Shown here: piece by piece, positions 24,948-33,263 of the stretch
Numbering within the stretch: position 1 is the first letter of the stretch
How the letters are laid out: each line of letters starts with the position of its first letter
Source of the DNA: a virus
Direction: 5' to 3' (one strand)
Virus record (IMG/VR): IMGVR_UViG_3300031521_000025
Span: 47,458-111,457 of that record
Length of the DNA stretch: 64,000 bases
Translations under genes and position numbers: made by a program
Notes under the pieces: generated by a model
Databases searched by the model: none
The model's input: the letters and a program-made list of their open reading frames with translations, nothing else
Told to the model about the DNA's origin: nothing

Positions 24948-25922
24948 ATGCAAAGTAGAATTCTGTACATAGATGGCTTTAATTTGTTTCAAGCGAATTA
25001 TCGCTCTAATATAGCGCTAGATACAAATGGAGAACCTATAGGAGGGTTTATTGGAGTACTACAACAATTGAGGGGGTTAATTTACAAATTTTCCCCTCAA
25101 AAAGTACTTATGGTATTCGATGGACCAGATGCAGGTTTAAGAAGAAGAAGTTTGTATAGTGGATATAAATCAAAAAGAAGAGCAAAAAAACGATGTGCTA
25201 CAGTAAAATTAGGAGATGATTTGATCCAAACAGATAATGAATCAGAGCAATTAGAAAAATTGTTTAATGCTTTAAGAGTTTTGCCTGTACAATTGATTTC
25301 AGTTCCTTTTTACGAAGCCGATGATGTAATTTCTTATTTAGTTGCTAGAAACCCTGAATATAACAATATAATTGTATCTAACGATAAAGATTATTTACAA
25401 AGAATAACTGAAACTACACATGTTTATCAATTTACGAAAAAAAAATTGATGGATTTGAAAAAAGTAGAAGAAGAATTTGAAATTAATCCTAAAAATATTC
25501 TTTATTATAGATCAATAGTTGGAGATAGTTCGGATGAATTAATAGGGATTAAAGGATTAGGTAAAGATATTATAAATAAAATATCTGCGTTTAAAGAAAG
25601 AGCTTTTGATTCTTTTGGAGATTTTTGGAGTGAAATAGAAAGTCTTGAAGAAGGGAAAAGTAAAAAAATAAAACTACTTAAAGAAAATCAACAGCAAGCT
25701 TTGTTAATGTATCAATTAATGAGATTGGATGAAACTAGTTTAAATCAAAGAGCTATTAATTTAGTAAGATCTCAATTAGATGAACAATTAGATAAGCCTT
25801 TTTCCAGTATTGGGTTTAAAATCTTTTGCACAAAAAACAAGCTTAATATTCAGTTAAAAGATCCTGATAGTTTTTTAAGTGGGTTTTTTGCACTTAAAAG
25901 AAAAATAGAAATAAATACTTAA
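24948..25922 (+). CDS. 5'-3' exonuclease / RNase H (FEN family, T4 rnh-like)
   Basis: 324 residues. The N-terminal ILYIDGFNLFQ, VLMVFDGPDAGLRR, FYEADDVISYLV and IIVSNDKDYLQ give the acidic metal-binding cluster of flap endonucleases; GDSSDELIGIKGLGKDI is the helix-hairpin-helix. It removes RNA primers and flaps from lagging-strand fragments. It starts 3 nt after the recA-like stop, so the two form an operon that ends in a strong terminator at 25922. Confidence 0.88.
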   Translation: MQSRILYIDGFNLFQANYRSNIALDTNGEPIGGFIGVLQQLRGLIYKFSPQKVLMVFDGPDAGLRRRSLYSGYKSKRRAKKRCATVKLGDDLIQTDNESEQLEKLFNALRVLPVQLISVPFYEADDVISYLVARNPEYNNIIVSNDKDYLQRITETTHVYQFTKKKLMDLKKVEEEFEINPKNILYYRSIVGDSSDELIGIKGLGKDIINKISAFKERAFDSFGDFWSEIESLEEGKSKKIKLLKENQQQALLMYQLMRLDETSLNQRAINLVRSQLDEQLDKPFSSIGFKIFCTKNKLNIQLKDPDSFLSGFFALKRKIEINT

Positions 25923-25965
25923 AATAAAACAAGCTAAAATTAAAACATTTTAGCTTGTTTTATTT
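25922..25965 (+). terminator. Intrinsic terminator after FEN
   Basis: Perfect 18-bp stem (25922-25939 with 25948-25965) around AAGCTAAAA/TTTTAGCTT, loop TTAAAACA, T-rich descending arm. Confidence 0.85.
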
Positions 25966-25985
25966 ATAAAACTGAGAAAAAAATT

Positions 25986-25999
25986 CTTATATTTAAAAT
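25986..25999 (+). promoter_or_regulatory. Phage promoter motif
   Basis: Perfect CTTATATTTAAAAT, 23 nt before the helicase ATG at 26022. Confidence 0.55.
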
Positions 26000-26021
26000 G
26001 TAATTAGTTATATAAAAAAAC

Positions 26022-27353
26022 ATGCAAGAAAATAATTTAAAAAAGTTCGGTCAAGATTTTCAATTATCAGTGCTTTCTCTTTTTTTTCAAGATAAATCTT
26101 TTACAAACAAAATTAAAGATATTTTAGAACCTGACTATTTTGATAATAAGTATTCTAAATGGTTTTGTGAAAAAGGTTTAGAATACTTAGAAAAATATAT
26201 GAACTTTCCATCTTCTGTAAAGGTTTTTAATATTTTAAAAACAATAATTGAAAAAGAAGTTGAAGAAAAAATGGCTAAAACATATCTTAGTGTTTTAGAA
26301 AAAATTTCAGAAGTTGAGTTAAGCGATAGAGAATATGTAGAAGCAGAAGTTTTTAATTTTTGTTTTACTAAATTTGCGTTAAAACAATTAGAAGAACAAA
26401 AAAATCAAATATTGTTAAACAATTTTGATGATGCAAGAAGGGTTGCTTTTAGTACATATACACCTATAGCAAAAAACAGTCAAGAGTTTTCTTTAAAAAA
26501 AGATTATAAGATTGCTTCAAAAGCCAAAGAACATTTAAATCCAATTCCTTTTCCGTTTAAAACTTTTACAGAAAACACAAGTGGAGGTCCTGGTGCTGGA
26601 GATTTAGCTATCATTATGGCTCAATCTAACTTTGGAAAAAGTAACTTTTTAGTTGCTTGGGCAAGACACGCGGCTGAAGTTGGACATAACGTTATTTATT
26701 TTACTTTAGAAACCAAAGGAGAGCAATTAATTGATAGAGCAATTGCAGGGTTAACAAGAATTAACCAAGCGGAGTTAATAAACCATGAAAAATTAATTGA
26801 ATCTAGGGTTAATAAAGTTTTAGGTGATGTTAAGTTTATTAAAATAAAATCTACCTTAGCTCGAATAGAAGTAGTTAAACAAAAAATTGAAGAAGAAAAA
26901 GCAAACGGCTTCTTTCCTGATTTTGTTATAATTGATGGACTAAATCAATTAAAAGCTTCTAAAGGTATGAATTTCAATGGAAATTCAAATGATAAATTTG
27001 AATATCTTTCTGAAGAACTTAGAGACATGGGAGAAGAATATGGAATCCCTATAGCAACCGCCTTTCAGAGTAACAGATGTTTAGCTTTAAACACTTTAGT
27101 GGATTTAAAAGATAAAGGTAAAGTTAAAATAATATCTTTAAAAGAAGGCGATGAAATTTTAACACATAAAGGGTATAAGAAAGTTACTAAAATATACCCA
27201 ACAGAAAAACAGCCTGTTTATAAAATCAAGTTAAAATCTGGTAAAGAAATAATATGCTCGGGAAAACATGAGTTTCCTTTAGAAAATGGAGAATTATTAA
27301 GCATAGAAGAAGGGTTGCAGCAAGGTTTCAAACTATTGACAAAAAAAATATAG
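26022..27353 (+). CDS. DnaB/gp41-type replicative helicase, N-terminal fragment fused to split N-intein
   Basis: 443 residues. The N-terminal domain (1-160) is helical; the RecA-like motor has Walker A MAQSNFGKS (K206, S207), catalytic E230 (FTLE) and Walker B FVIIDGL (D305). The extein ends at 352 in IATAFQSNR, the DnaB H4-type motif. Cys 353 begins a 91-aa N-intein (CLALNTLVDLKDKG; KEIICSGKHEFP as block B), then a stop. The C-half is at 28612, after an endonuclease gene. Sequence and insertion point closely resemble the gp41-1 split intein known from marine metagenomes. Trans-splicing would give a 457-aa 5'-3' helicase for replication. Confidence 0.88.
   Translation: MQENNLKKFGQDFQLSVLSLFFQDKSFTNKIKDILEPDYFDNKYSKWFCEKGLEYLEKYMNFPSSVKVFNILKTIIEKEVEEKMAKTYLSVLEKISEVELSDREYVEAEVFNFCFTKFALKQLEEQKNQILLNNFDDARRVAFSTYTPIAKNSQEFSLKKDYKIASKAKEHLNPIPFPFKTFTENTSGGPGAGDLAIIMAQSNFGKSNFLVAWARHAAEVGHNVIYFTLETKGEQLIDRAIAGLTRINQAELINHEKLIESRVNKVLGDVKFIKIKSTLARIEVVKQKIEEEKANGFFPDFVIIDGLNQLKASKGMNFNGNSNDKFEYLSEELRDMGEEYGIPIATAFQSNRCLALNTLVDLKDKGKVKIISLKEGDEILTHKGYKKVTKIYPTEKQPVYKIKLKSGKEIICSGKHEFPLENGELLSIEEGLQQGFKLLTKKI
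27078..27350 (+). other. N-terminal half of split intein 2
   Basis: 91 codons from Cys TGT 27078 to the codon before the stop at 27351. Block A CLALNTLV, block B ICSGKHEFP. Confidence 0.9.
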
Positions 27354-27361
27354 TTGTTTGA

Positions 27362-27420
27362 AAAGAAAGTTGTATTTAAATATAAAATGGAAAATAAATT
27401 AAAAAAATACAACTTTCTTT
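27362..27420 (+). promoter_or_regulatory. Inverted repeat enclosing the endonuclease start codon, overlapping a promoter motif
   Basis: Perfect 16-bp repeat AAAGAAAGTTGTATTT (27362-27377) pairing with 27405-27420; the 27-nt loop holds ATG 27387. A promoter motif AGTTGTATTTAAATA (27368-27382) overlaps the upstream arm. Same architecture as at 18830-18877, with unrelated sequence in the arms. Confidence 0.7.
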
Positions 27421-28610
27421 GTTGTAAAAAATACAAAGATCTTGTTTTGACTAACGATCAAATTGAAGAAATAAAAAAAATTCAAGATTTTTACGGCAAG
27501 AAAAAATTCAACGATCAATGGGGTAAAATAAAACATTTAGTAAAGGCAAAATATTCTCCTGATTGGGTTGAGAAAATTATTTCTTTAAAAAAAACAAATA
27601 ACTCTTCTTTAAAGTGGTTTATTGTGTTATATGGAGAAGAGGAAGGAAAATTAAAATACCAAGAAAAAAACATCAAAGTAGGAGGATCTTTAAATTCTTA
27701 TATTTTAAAATATGGAAAAGAAGAAGGTTCTGAAAGATATAAAAAAGCTTGTGAAAGTAAAAAAGGTCAATCTACAGAACAATGGTATATAAATAGATAT
27801 GGAGAGGAAGAAGGAAAACTAAAATGGAAAAAAATAAAATCTTCATGGAAGGAAGCTAATTTAAAAACAATAAAAGAAGGAAAAAGAAAAGGAAATGGAA
27901 GAAGTTTAAAAGAATATGTTTTAAGATATGGAGAAAAAGAAGGAGAAAGTTTATGGAGTAAAAGAAACTTGAAGCAAAGTCAAAGGTTTAGTTTGCAATA
28001 TTATACAGATAAATACGGAATAAAAGATGGAAAAAATAAATGGCAAGAATATTGTAAAAAAATGGATAAAGGATCTTTACAATATTTTACGAAAAAATAC
28101 GGAGAAGAAGGGTTAAACAGATATAAAGAAAGAAGTAAAGTCTGTAATTTTGGAGGCATGGGTTTAGAAAACTTAATTTTAAAATACGGAGAAGAAGAAG
28201 GGAGAAATAAATACCAAATATGGGTAAATAAAACCATGATTAATAAAAACAAAAGTATTAATTATAGTAAAATTTCTCAAGAATTATTTTGGAACATTTA
28301 CAATGAACTACCTGTAAGTTTAAAAGAAAAAGTGAAATTTGCAGAATTAAACGAAGAGCAAATGTTTAAAGTTTGGAAAAATGGAATGACTGTAATATTT
28401 GTAGATTTTAAACTTAATAAATGTATAATTGAATTTCAAGGAACTTATTGGCATAGTTTTTTAGAAGTTCAAGAAAAAGATAAAAAAAGAATTGATTTTT
28501 TAGAAAACTATGGTTATAAAGTCTTATGTTTAAAACAAAAAGATTATTTAAAAAATAAAATTAGCGTTACTAAAAATTGTATAGAGTTTTTACTTAAAGA
28601 AAGCAAATAA
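27387..28610 (+). CDS. Free-standing Vsr-like homing endonuclease within split intein 2
   Basis: I start it at ATG 27387 in the hairpin loop (407 aa); an upstream in-frame ATG at 27354 directly follows the N-intein stop and would add only 11 residues. Residues 80-270 contain about six repeats of a module ILKYGEEEGKxxY/W with spacing near 25-40 residues, probably DNA-binding units. The C-terminal 100 residues are the nuclease: VIFVDFKLNKCIIEFQG, TYWHS, then KDKKRIDFLENYGYKVLCL, the fold of Vsr-type/EDxHD endonucleases. It would cut intein-less helicase genes. It ends 1 nt before the C-intein ATG. Confidence 0.8.
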   Translation: MENKLKKYNFLCCKKYKDLVLTNDQIEEIKKIQDFYGKKKFNDQWGKIKHLVKAKYSPDWVEKIISLKKTNNSSLKWFIVLYGEEEGKLKYQEKNIKVGGSLNSYILKYGKEEGSERYKKACESKKGQSTEQWYINRYGEEEGKLKWKKIKSSWKEANLKTIKEGKRKGNGRSLKEYVLRYGEKEGESLWSKRNLKQSQRFSLQYYTDKYGIKDGKNKWQEYCKKMDKGSLQYFTKKYGEEGLNRYKERSKVCNFGGMGLENLILKYGEEEGRNKYQIWVNKTMINKNKSINYSKISQELFWNIYNELPVSLKEKVKFAELNEEQMFKVWKNGMTVIFVDFKLNKCIIEFQGTYWHSFLEVQEKDKKRIDFLENYGYKVLCLKQKDYLKNKISVTKNCIEFLLKESK

Positions 28611-28611
28611 A

Positions 28612-28743
28612 ATGATTAAAGAATTAGAGCTATTAGAATTAGATGAAATAGAAAGTATAGAGTTTTTGGGAGAAGAAGAAACTATTGATATTTGTGTAGA
28701 AGATACTCATATGTTTTTTGCAAACGACATATATACCCACAAT
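28612..28743 (+). other. C-terminal half of split intein 2
   Basis: 44 codons ending THN before extein Ser (TCG at 28744). Very like the gp41-1 C-intein in length and in the FFAND-x(3)-THN end. Confidence 0.9.
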
Positions 28744-29061
28744 TCGGGTTTCAACACAGAATACGCAGATGAACAAAGTATTGGTAAAGCAATTGAAGTA
28801 TATCAAGTATGTGATTTAATGATTTTCTTTACACAATCCATAGGGATGCAAGATCAAGAAGAATGTTATGGTCAATTAATGAAAAACCGCTTAGGTAAGA
28901 AAGGGATAGCTTTAAAAATTGGATATAACCCAAATCATGCTACTTTTGAAGAATTGGAAGTCGTTAGTAGATTAAGTTTAATGGATAAAGGAGAAAAAGG
29001 TTCTGTTTTAAGAGGAATTGATAAAATAAGAAAGCAAAATTTAGAAAGAGCTCAAAAATAA
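28612..29061 (+). CDS. DnaB/gp41-type replicative helicase, C-terminal fragment with split C-intein
   Basis: 149 residues. Residues 1-44 are the C-intein: MIKELELLELDEIES, then ETIDICVEDTHMFFANDIYT and the terminal HN. Residue 45 is Ser, the +1 nucleophile, starting the C-extein SGFNTEYADEQSIGKAIEVY, which carries the end of the DnaB motor (VYQVCDLMIFFTQS and an arginine-finger-like KNRLGKKG). Alone it cannot be a helicase; it needs trans-splicing with the 26022 product. The gene runs into a HAD hydrolase gene 16 nt downstream. Confidence 0.88.
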   Translation: MIKELELLELDEIESIEFLGEEETIDICVEDTHMFFANDIYTHNSGFNTEYADEQSIGKAIEVYQVCDLMIFFTQSIGMQDQEECYGQLMKNRLGKKGIALKIGYNPNHATFEELEVVSRLSLMDKGEKGSVLRGIDKIRKQNLERAQK

Positions 29062-29077
29062 TTAATAAAATAAAAAA

Positions 29078-29449
29078 ATGATAAGAAAAAGAATAATAGC
29101 TATTGATTTTGATGGTACAATTTTTGAAAATGCATGGCCTGAAGTGGGAACAATAAGAGAAGATGCGGTAGAAGTTATACAAGCTTTACATGAAAATGGA
29201 AATAAAATCATTATTTGGACATGTAGAGGCGGAGAAAATTTAAAAGATGCATTAAATGCTTTAGGAAAATATCAAATCCCTTATGATGCTGTAAATGAAA
29301 ACATAGTTGAGGTGAAAACTGATTTTAATCCATATCCTAAAATATATTATGATATTTTAATTGATGATCGAAATTTAGGTGGAGTGTTAAGCTGGAAAGA
29401 AATAGGGGAAATACTATTAAAAGAAAAAAACCCAATTAGTTTAATTTAG
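29078..29449 (+). CDS. HAD-superfamily phosphatase, small
   Basis: 123 residues. Motif I IIAIDFDGTIFEN (D10 and D12 by family role), motif II IIIWTCRGG and C-terminal DILIDDRNLGG as motif IV. This compact, capless form is common in phages and is usually annotated as a nucleotidase or polynucleotide phosphatase; substrate not determinable. It lies between helicase and a PP-loop gene with 16- and 3-nt gaps, in one operon. Confidence 0.8.
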   Translation: MIRKRIIAIDFDGTIFENAWPEVGTIREDAVEVIQALHENGNKIIIWTCRGGENLKDALNALGKYQIPYDAVNENIVEVKTDFNPYPKIYYDILIDDRNLGGVLSWKEIGEILLKEKNPISLI

Positions 29450-29452
29450 AAT

Positions 29453-30208
29453 ATGAAAAATGTATTAATTTTATCAAGTAGTGGTTTAGATTCTACTTAT
29501 TTAGTCTATGATAATTTAAAAAAAGGAAATAGAGTAACTTCAATTTATGTTGAAGTTACAAATAATTCTTGTAAAGTTGAAGTGGAAAAAAAAGCTTTAG
29601 TAAACCAAGAATTATTTTTTCAAAAAAACTTTCCAAATTTAGATTATTATCTTAAATTAGATAATACAAGTGTTTCTTTAAGAGATGTCGATTATGATTT
29701 GATTTTTACTCAAATACCAATCTGGGTTTTTGCAGTTATTTTTAACACAAGAAATATCGATGAAGTTCAAATTGGTTACGTTATGAATGATGATGCAATA
29801 TCTTATTTACAAGACATTAAAGACATATATAATCAATTTAGTTCGATAAGTACTAGAGAACTGCCTGAATTAACTTTTCCTTTAGCTAAGTTAAAAAAAC
29901 ACGATTTTATTTCTAAATTACCAAAAGAGTTGTTGGAAAATGTTACTTTTTGTGAATGGCCTTCCGTGGTTGAAGGGATAATGAAACCATGCGGAGATTG
30001 TCCTGCTTGCAGAAGATATAAAAACGAAGGACTGTATAATAAAATAATTAAAGAAAGCCACCAAGTTTATACTATTAATTCAAAAGATTTTGCAGTATTA
30101 AGTGATGAAATAAAAACAGAAAACTATGGAAGTATTAACCCGCCAGAACAGTTGCAAGTTATAACTCCTTATCAATATAAACTTGAATTTCCAAGTGATA
30201 ATAATTAA
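29453..30208 (+). CDS. QueC-like PP-loop ATPase
   Basis: 251 residues with a PP-loop LSSSGLDST at 7-15 (QueC consensus SGGxDS, here SSGLDS) and a C-terminal Cys cluster KPCGDCPACRRY that matches the QueC zinc site. It lacks the NYGQ and VPNRN motifs of the true QueC at 21872 and has divergent middle sequence. It is a second member of the family, possibly acting on a deazaguanine base, nucleotide or DNA substrate (phages carry several such QueC relatives). The exact reaction is unknown. Sits in the helicase-HAD operon. Confidence 0.7.
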   Translation: MKNVLILSSSGLDSTYLVYDNLKKGNRVTSIYVEVTNNSCKVEVEKKALVNQELFFQKNFPNLDYYLKLDNTSVSLRDVDYDLIFTQIPIWVFAVIFNTRNIDEVQIGYVMNDDAISYLQDIKDIYNQFSSISTRELPELTFPLAKLKKHDFISKLPKELLENVTFCEWPSVVEGIMKPCGDCPACRRYKNEGLYNKIIKESHQVYTINSKDFAVLSDEIKTENYGSINPPEQLQVITPYQYKLEFPSDNN

Positions 30209-30223
30209 TAAAAAACAAATAAA

Positions 30224-30784
30224 ATGAAATATTTTTACCTACAACCAAGACAATCTGGAAAGACAGATAAAGCAGTTTACGAATACTTAAAAGATAAAGA
30301 CAATACTTTACTTGTTGTTCATAACAATGAAAACACAAAAAGATTTAAATCGATAAACTCTAATATTAAAAATGTTATATTAGAAAAAGATTTAAAAGAA
30401 AGTATTGAAAAAAAACAATTCAAAACTATCATTCTTGACGAATATTTATCTTATAAAAACAAAAAGAAAGTTTACGAAATTGTAAATTCTACTTCAGTAT
30501 CAAATATCTATATAATTTCATCTCCAAATAAAGTTTACAAAAAAGAACTATTTGAGATTGTAAAAGATTGCAAAAAACATGATTTTATTTCTGTATCACC
30601 AGAAGAATTATTTAAATTTCCAAAAGAAGATTTTGAGGAATTATATTATAATTTCATTACTGACAAAGATACTATTCTTATAGATAAAAGGTTATCTTCT
30701 ATTTCTTTAAAAGAAGAAGAAATGAAAAACAAAATAGGAGAGGAATTGTTTAATTTAGAAGTTTCAATTCAATACTTAAAGTAA
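30224..30784 (+). CDS. Small P-loop NTPase-like protein
   Basis: 186 residues. Walker A-like FYLQPRQSGKTDKAVYE (K14, T15) and Walker B-like KTIILDEY near 65-71, then a strand IYIISSP (sensor-like). The layout matches the ATPase core of terminases and SF1/2 helicases, but no nuclease or motor domain follows. It may be a stand-alone regulatory ATPase. It is 15 nt after the PP-loop gene and 1 nt before the next gene. Confidence 0.6.
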   Translation: MKYFYLQPRQSGKTDKAVYEYLKDKDNTLLVVHNNENTKRFKSINSNIKNVILEKDLKESIEKKQFKTIILDEYLSYKNKKKVYEIVNSTSVSNIYIISSPNKVYKKELFEIVKDCKKHDFISVSPEELFKFPKEDFEELYYNFITDKDTILIDKRLSSISLKEEEMKNKIGEELFNLEVSIQYLK

Positions 30785-30785
30785 A

Positions 30786-31043
30786 ATGTTTCAAAGAAAA
30801 GCAAAAAAAGACCCTGAAGTAATATATTACTTTGATAAAAGCCAACTAGATAGAGAAGTTGGAGGATATAACTTATTGTTTATTTTAGAACAATTATTTC
30901 CAAAATCTAATAAAGATTTTTTAATTGTTAGTTTTAGAAAACATATAAATATTCCTAACGTCCCTTACGCAGGATTAATTCAAATGTTTTTACAACATAT
31001 TGCAAATTCTGGTCATACAATGTTATTAATAAATTACAAATAA
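30786..31043 (+). CDS. Unknown small protein, 85 aa
   Basis: Mixed alpha/beta (VIYYFDKSQLDREVGGYNLL; FLIVSFRKHINIPNVPYAGL). No recognised family. Closely packed between the P-loop gene and the DHH gene, 3 nt from the latter. Confidence 0.6.
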   Translation: MFQRKAKKDPEVIYYFDKSQLDREVGGYNLLFILEQLFPKSNKDFLIVSFRKHINIPNVPYAGLIQMFLQHIANSGHTMLLINYK

Positions 31044-31046
31044 AAA

Positions 31047-32048
31047 ATGAATATAAAAAAAATAACTTCTTATTTTTCTAAAAAAAAATTAGATCAATCG
31101 ATAAGTGACAAAAAAGTAACATGTGTTTATCATTCAGTAGATTTTGATGGGTTTGCATCTGCAGCAATAGTTAAAAAGAAATTTCCTAATGCAGAATTAA
31201 TTGGATGGAATCATTATGAAAAAATACCTAAAATAGATTTAGAAAGTTATGTTATAATATGTGATATTGCTTTTCCTCCTCAAAAGATGAAAGAATTAGC
31301 AATGGAAAGAAATGGTCGTTTATTATGGATAGATCACCATATATCTTCTATCAAAAAAATGGATGATTATTTTAAAGATATGTATCCATTTGAATGTTAT
31401 ACTAAACTAGGAAAAGCAGCTTGTGAATTAACATGGGAATCAATGTTTCCTAATAAACCTTTACCGAAAAGTATAAAATTGTTGAGTGATTATGATGTTT
31501 GGAATAATCAAGATTCAAGAAATTGGAATGAATCAGTTTTACCTTTTCAATATGGATTAAAAGTAATCTGTGATAGTGTTGAAGAGTTTCCTTATGAAAT
31601 TTTAGAAAAAAACGATAAACTTATAAACAATATTATTTCATCAGGAAAAAGTGTTTTATCTTATCAAAAGAAACAAGATTTTAGAATGAGCAAAAGAAGT
31701 TTTGTCTGTCAATTTATGGGATATAATACAGTTTGTTTGAATATAAGAGGTAGTTCTAATTCATTTGATAATTGCTATGATCCTGAAGTTAATGATTTAA
31801 TGTTAACTTTTATTTATAATGGAAAAGAATATGATTGTTCTTTATATACTCAAAAAGATAACATCGATTGTTCTGAAATAGCAAAACAACTTGGGGGTGG
31901 TGGTCATAAAAAAGCTGCAGGTTTTTCAATTAAAGACATAATGATAAATTTAAAAAGTCTACCATTAACATCTTTAACTGAAGCTCCTATAGTTAAGAAA
32001 AAGAAAAAATATAAAAAGAAAAAAAAGAAAGTTGTTGAGAAAGACTAA
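31047..32048 (+). CDS. DHH-family phosphoesterase (RecJ/nanoRNase-like)
   Basis: 333 residues. HSVDFDGFASAA (D32, D34), ICDIAF (D73), IDHH (D96-H98) and LLSDYD are the four DHH metal motifs; GGGGHKKAAGF at about 288 is the DHHA1 substrate motif. It probably degrades short oligonucleotides or acts 5'-3' on ssDNA; the length fits NrnA-type enzymes rather than full RecJ. The last 25 residues are a lysine-rich tail. Its stop overlaps the convergent gene by 4 nt; a terminator lies inside that neighbour at 32071. Confidence 0.85.
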   Translation: MNIKKITSYFSKKKLDQSISDKKVTCVYHSVDFDGFASAAIVKKKFPNAELIGWNHYEKIPKIDLESYVIICDIAFPPQKMKELAMERNGRLLWIDHHISSIKKMDDYFKDMYPFECYTKLGKAACELTWESMFPNKPLPKSIKLLSDYDVWNNQDSRNWNESVLPFQYGLKVICDSVEEFPYEILEKNDKLINNIISSGKSVLSYQKKQDFRMSKRSFVCQFMGYNTVCLNIRGSSNSFDNCYDPEVNDLMLTFIYNGKEYDCSLYTQKDNIDCSEIAKQLGGGGHKKAAGFSIKDIMINLKSLPLTSLTEAPIVKKKKKYKKKKKKVVEKD

Positions 32049-32599
32049 GTTAAAAACTTTCCTAATCTTGAATCTCTGCCTAATAAACTATTGGCAGAGA
32101 TTTTTTGGTCTATAATAGGAAAACAAAGTGCTTCTTCATCGATTTGTGTGCAAGTAAATACTATTGACATTGCTTCATTATCAGTATTTATTGAATATTT
32201 ATTTGCATCTAAAAGAGTTTTATCATGAATATAATAAAATTCACGTTTTGTTGCAAAATAATTTCCAATTTGAGGCATTATACCTATTTCTTTTAATTGA
32301 TCAATAAAACAACTAAATTTTAAATTTAAAAATTTTTGAGGAATCCTTTCTAATTCGGATTGGCTACTTTCTGTTATTTCAATAGTTCCGTATATTTGTA
32401 TACCATTAGGGTTTACCCATTCTTTCATTAAAAGTTCACCATAAAGGTTTTTTTTGCTTTTATTATAATCAATTTCAAAATACAACAAAGAAGTATCTGT
32501 ATAATTTTCTATAGCTTGTCTTGATTTCTTTTTTAAAAAACTTTCAGATTTATTTCCAAAACCTATTTTTTCTCCATGAGCATCGTGTCTTAAATCCAT
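32045..32599 (-). CDS. Unknown protein, possibly a virion connector
   Basis: 184 residues with MDLRHDAHGEKIGFGNKSES at the start and beta-rich middle (YGTIEITESSQSELERIPQK; GNYFATKREFYYIHDK). The phrase 'GI-MPQIGNYF...YYIHDKT' recalls head-tail connector/neck proteins of myoviruses, but this is only a resemblance. It is a lone minus-strand gene inside a plus-strand region, with a TTGTATTTAATAA motif upstream (32615-32630). Function unproven. Confidence 0.55.
   Translation of the reverse strand: MDLRHDAHGEKIGFGNKSESFLKKKSRQAIENYTDTSLLYFEIDYNKSKKNLYGELLMKEWVNPNGIQIYGTIEITESSQSELERIPQKFLNLKFSCFIDQLKEIGIMPQIGNYFATKREFYYIHDKTLLDANKYSINTDNEAMSIVFTCTQIDEEALCFPIIDQKISANSLLGRDSRLGKFLT
32071..32104 (+). 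terminator. Terminator of the DHH gene embedded in the opposing gene
   Basis: Perfect 10-bp stem AATCTCTGCC / GGCAGAGATT (32071-32080, 32093-32102) followed by TTTT. It lies within the last codons of the minus-strand gene, so the sequence is both coding (minus) and terminator (plus). Confidence 0.65.
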
Positions 32600-32650
32600 T
32601 TTAGTATTTTTTTATTAAATACAAATTATTTAAACTTTAAAGAAAAAAAA

Positions 32651-32662
32651 CTTATTTTAAAG
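32651..32662 (+). promoter_or_regulatory. Phage promoter motif
   Basis: CTTATTTTAAAG, 8 nt before ATG 32670. Confidence 0.5.
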
Positions 32663-32669
32663 AAAAAAA

Positions 32670-33263
32670 ATGAAAGAAAAGAAGGAAAAAAAAACAAAAA
32701 AAGATAAAAAGAAAGAAGTGAAGGAAGAAAAGCCTCTTTCTAAAACAATTGAAAATAGAATTAAAGCTTTAGAAAATAATTTTGATGAAGAAATACAAGA
32801 TCTTTATAAAGCTTTAAACATCACAAAAGTGAATGGAGATAAATCAATTGAAGTTACTGGCGATGTTAATTTTAGCGGTCTAGGGTTGAAAAAAATCCCT
32901 TTTTCTTTTAGGAAAATAATAGGAGATTTTGATTTTTCAGACAATGAACTAGAAAGTTTAGAAGGATGTCCTGAGGTTGTAATAGGTAGTGCTTATTTTA
33001 ACAATAATAAATTAACATCTCTTAAACATAGTCCTGAAAAAGTTAGTGGTTTATTTGATTGCTCTAATAACCAGTTGATAAATTTAAAAGGCGGACCTTT
33101 AAAAGTTGAATGTTCGTTTTTTTGCGAAAGTAATAAACTAGAATCATTAGATGGAATACCTAAATTAATAGGAGAAGATTTTATAGCAACAGAAAACCCT
33201 ACTGTTTTTGTGAAAAAAGAAGTAAAAGGGTTAAGTAAAATAAAAGGAGAAATTTTTGTATAA
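32670..33263 (+). CDS. Leucine-rich-repeat-like protein with lysine-rich N-terminus
   Basis: 197 residues. The first 26 are almost all Lys and Glu. From about 65 a ladder of 20-residue repeats follows: FSGLGLKKIPFSF, FDFSDNELESLEGCP, AYFNNNKLTSLKHSP, FDCSNNQLINLKGGP, FFCESNKLESLDGIP. These are the phage/bacterial LRR type with N-x-L-x-x-L and Pro at the turn. LRRs bind proteins; the partner is unknown. It is 17 nt before the SbcCD-fusion gene and likely co-transcribed. Confidence 0.8.
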   Translation: MKEKKEKKTKKDKKKEVKEEKPLSKTIENRIKALENNFDEEIQDLYKALNITKVNGDKSIEVTGDVNFSGLGLKKIPFSFRKIIGDFDFSDNELESLEGCPEVVIGSAYFNNNKLTSLKHSPEKVSGLFDCSNNQLINLKGGPLKVECSFFCESNKLESLDGIPKLIGEDFIATENPTVFVKKEVKGLSKIKGEIFV

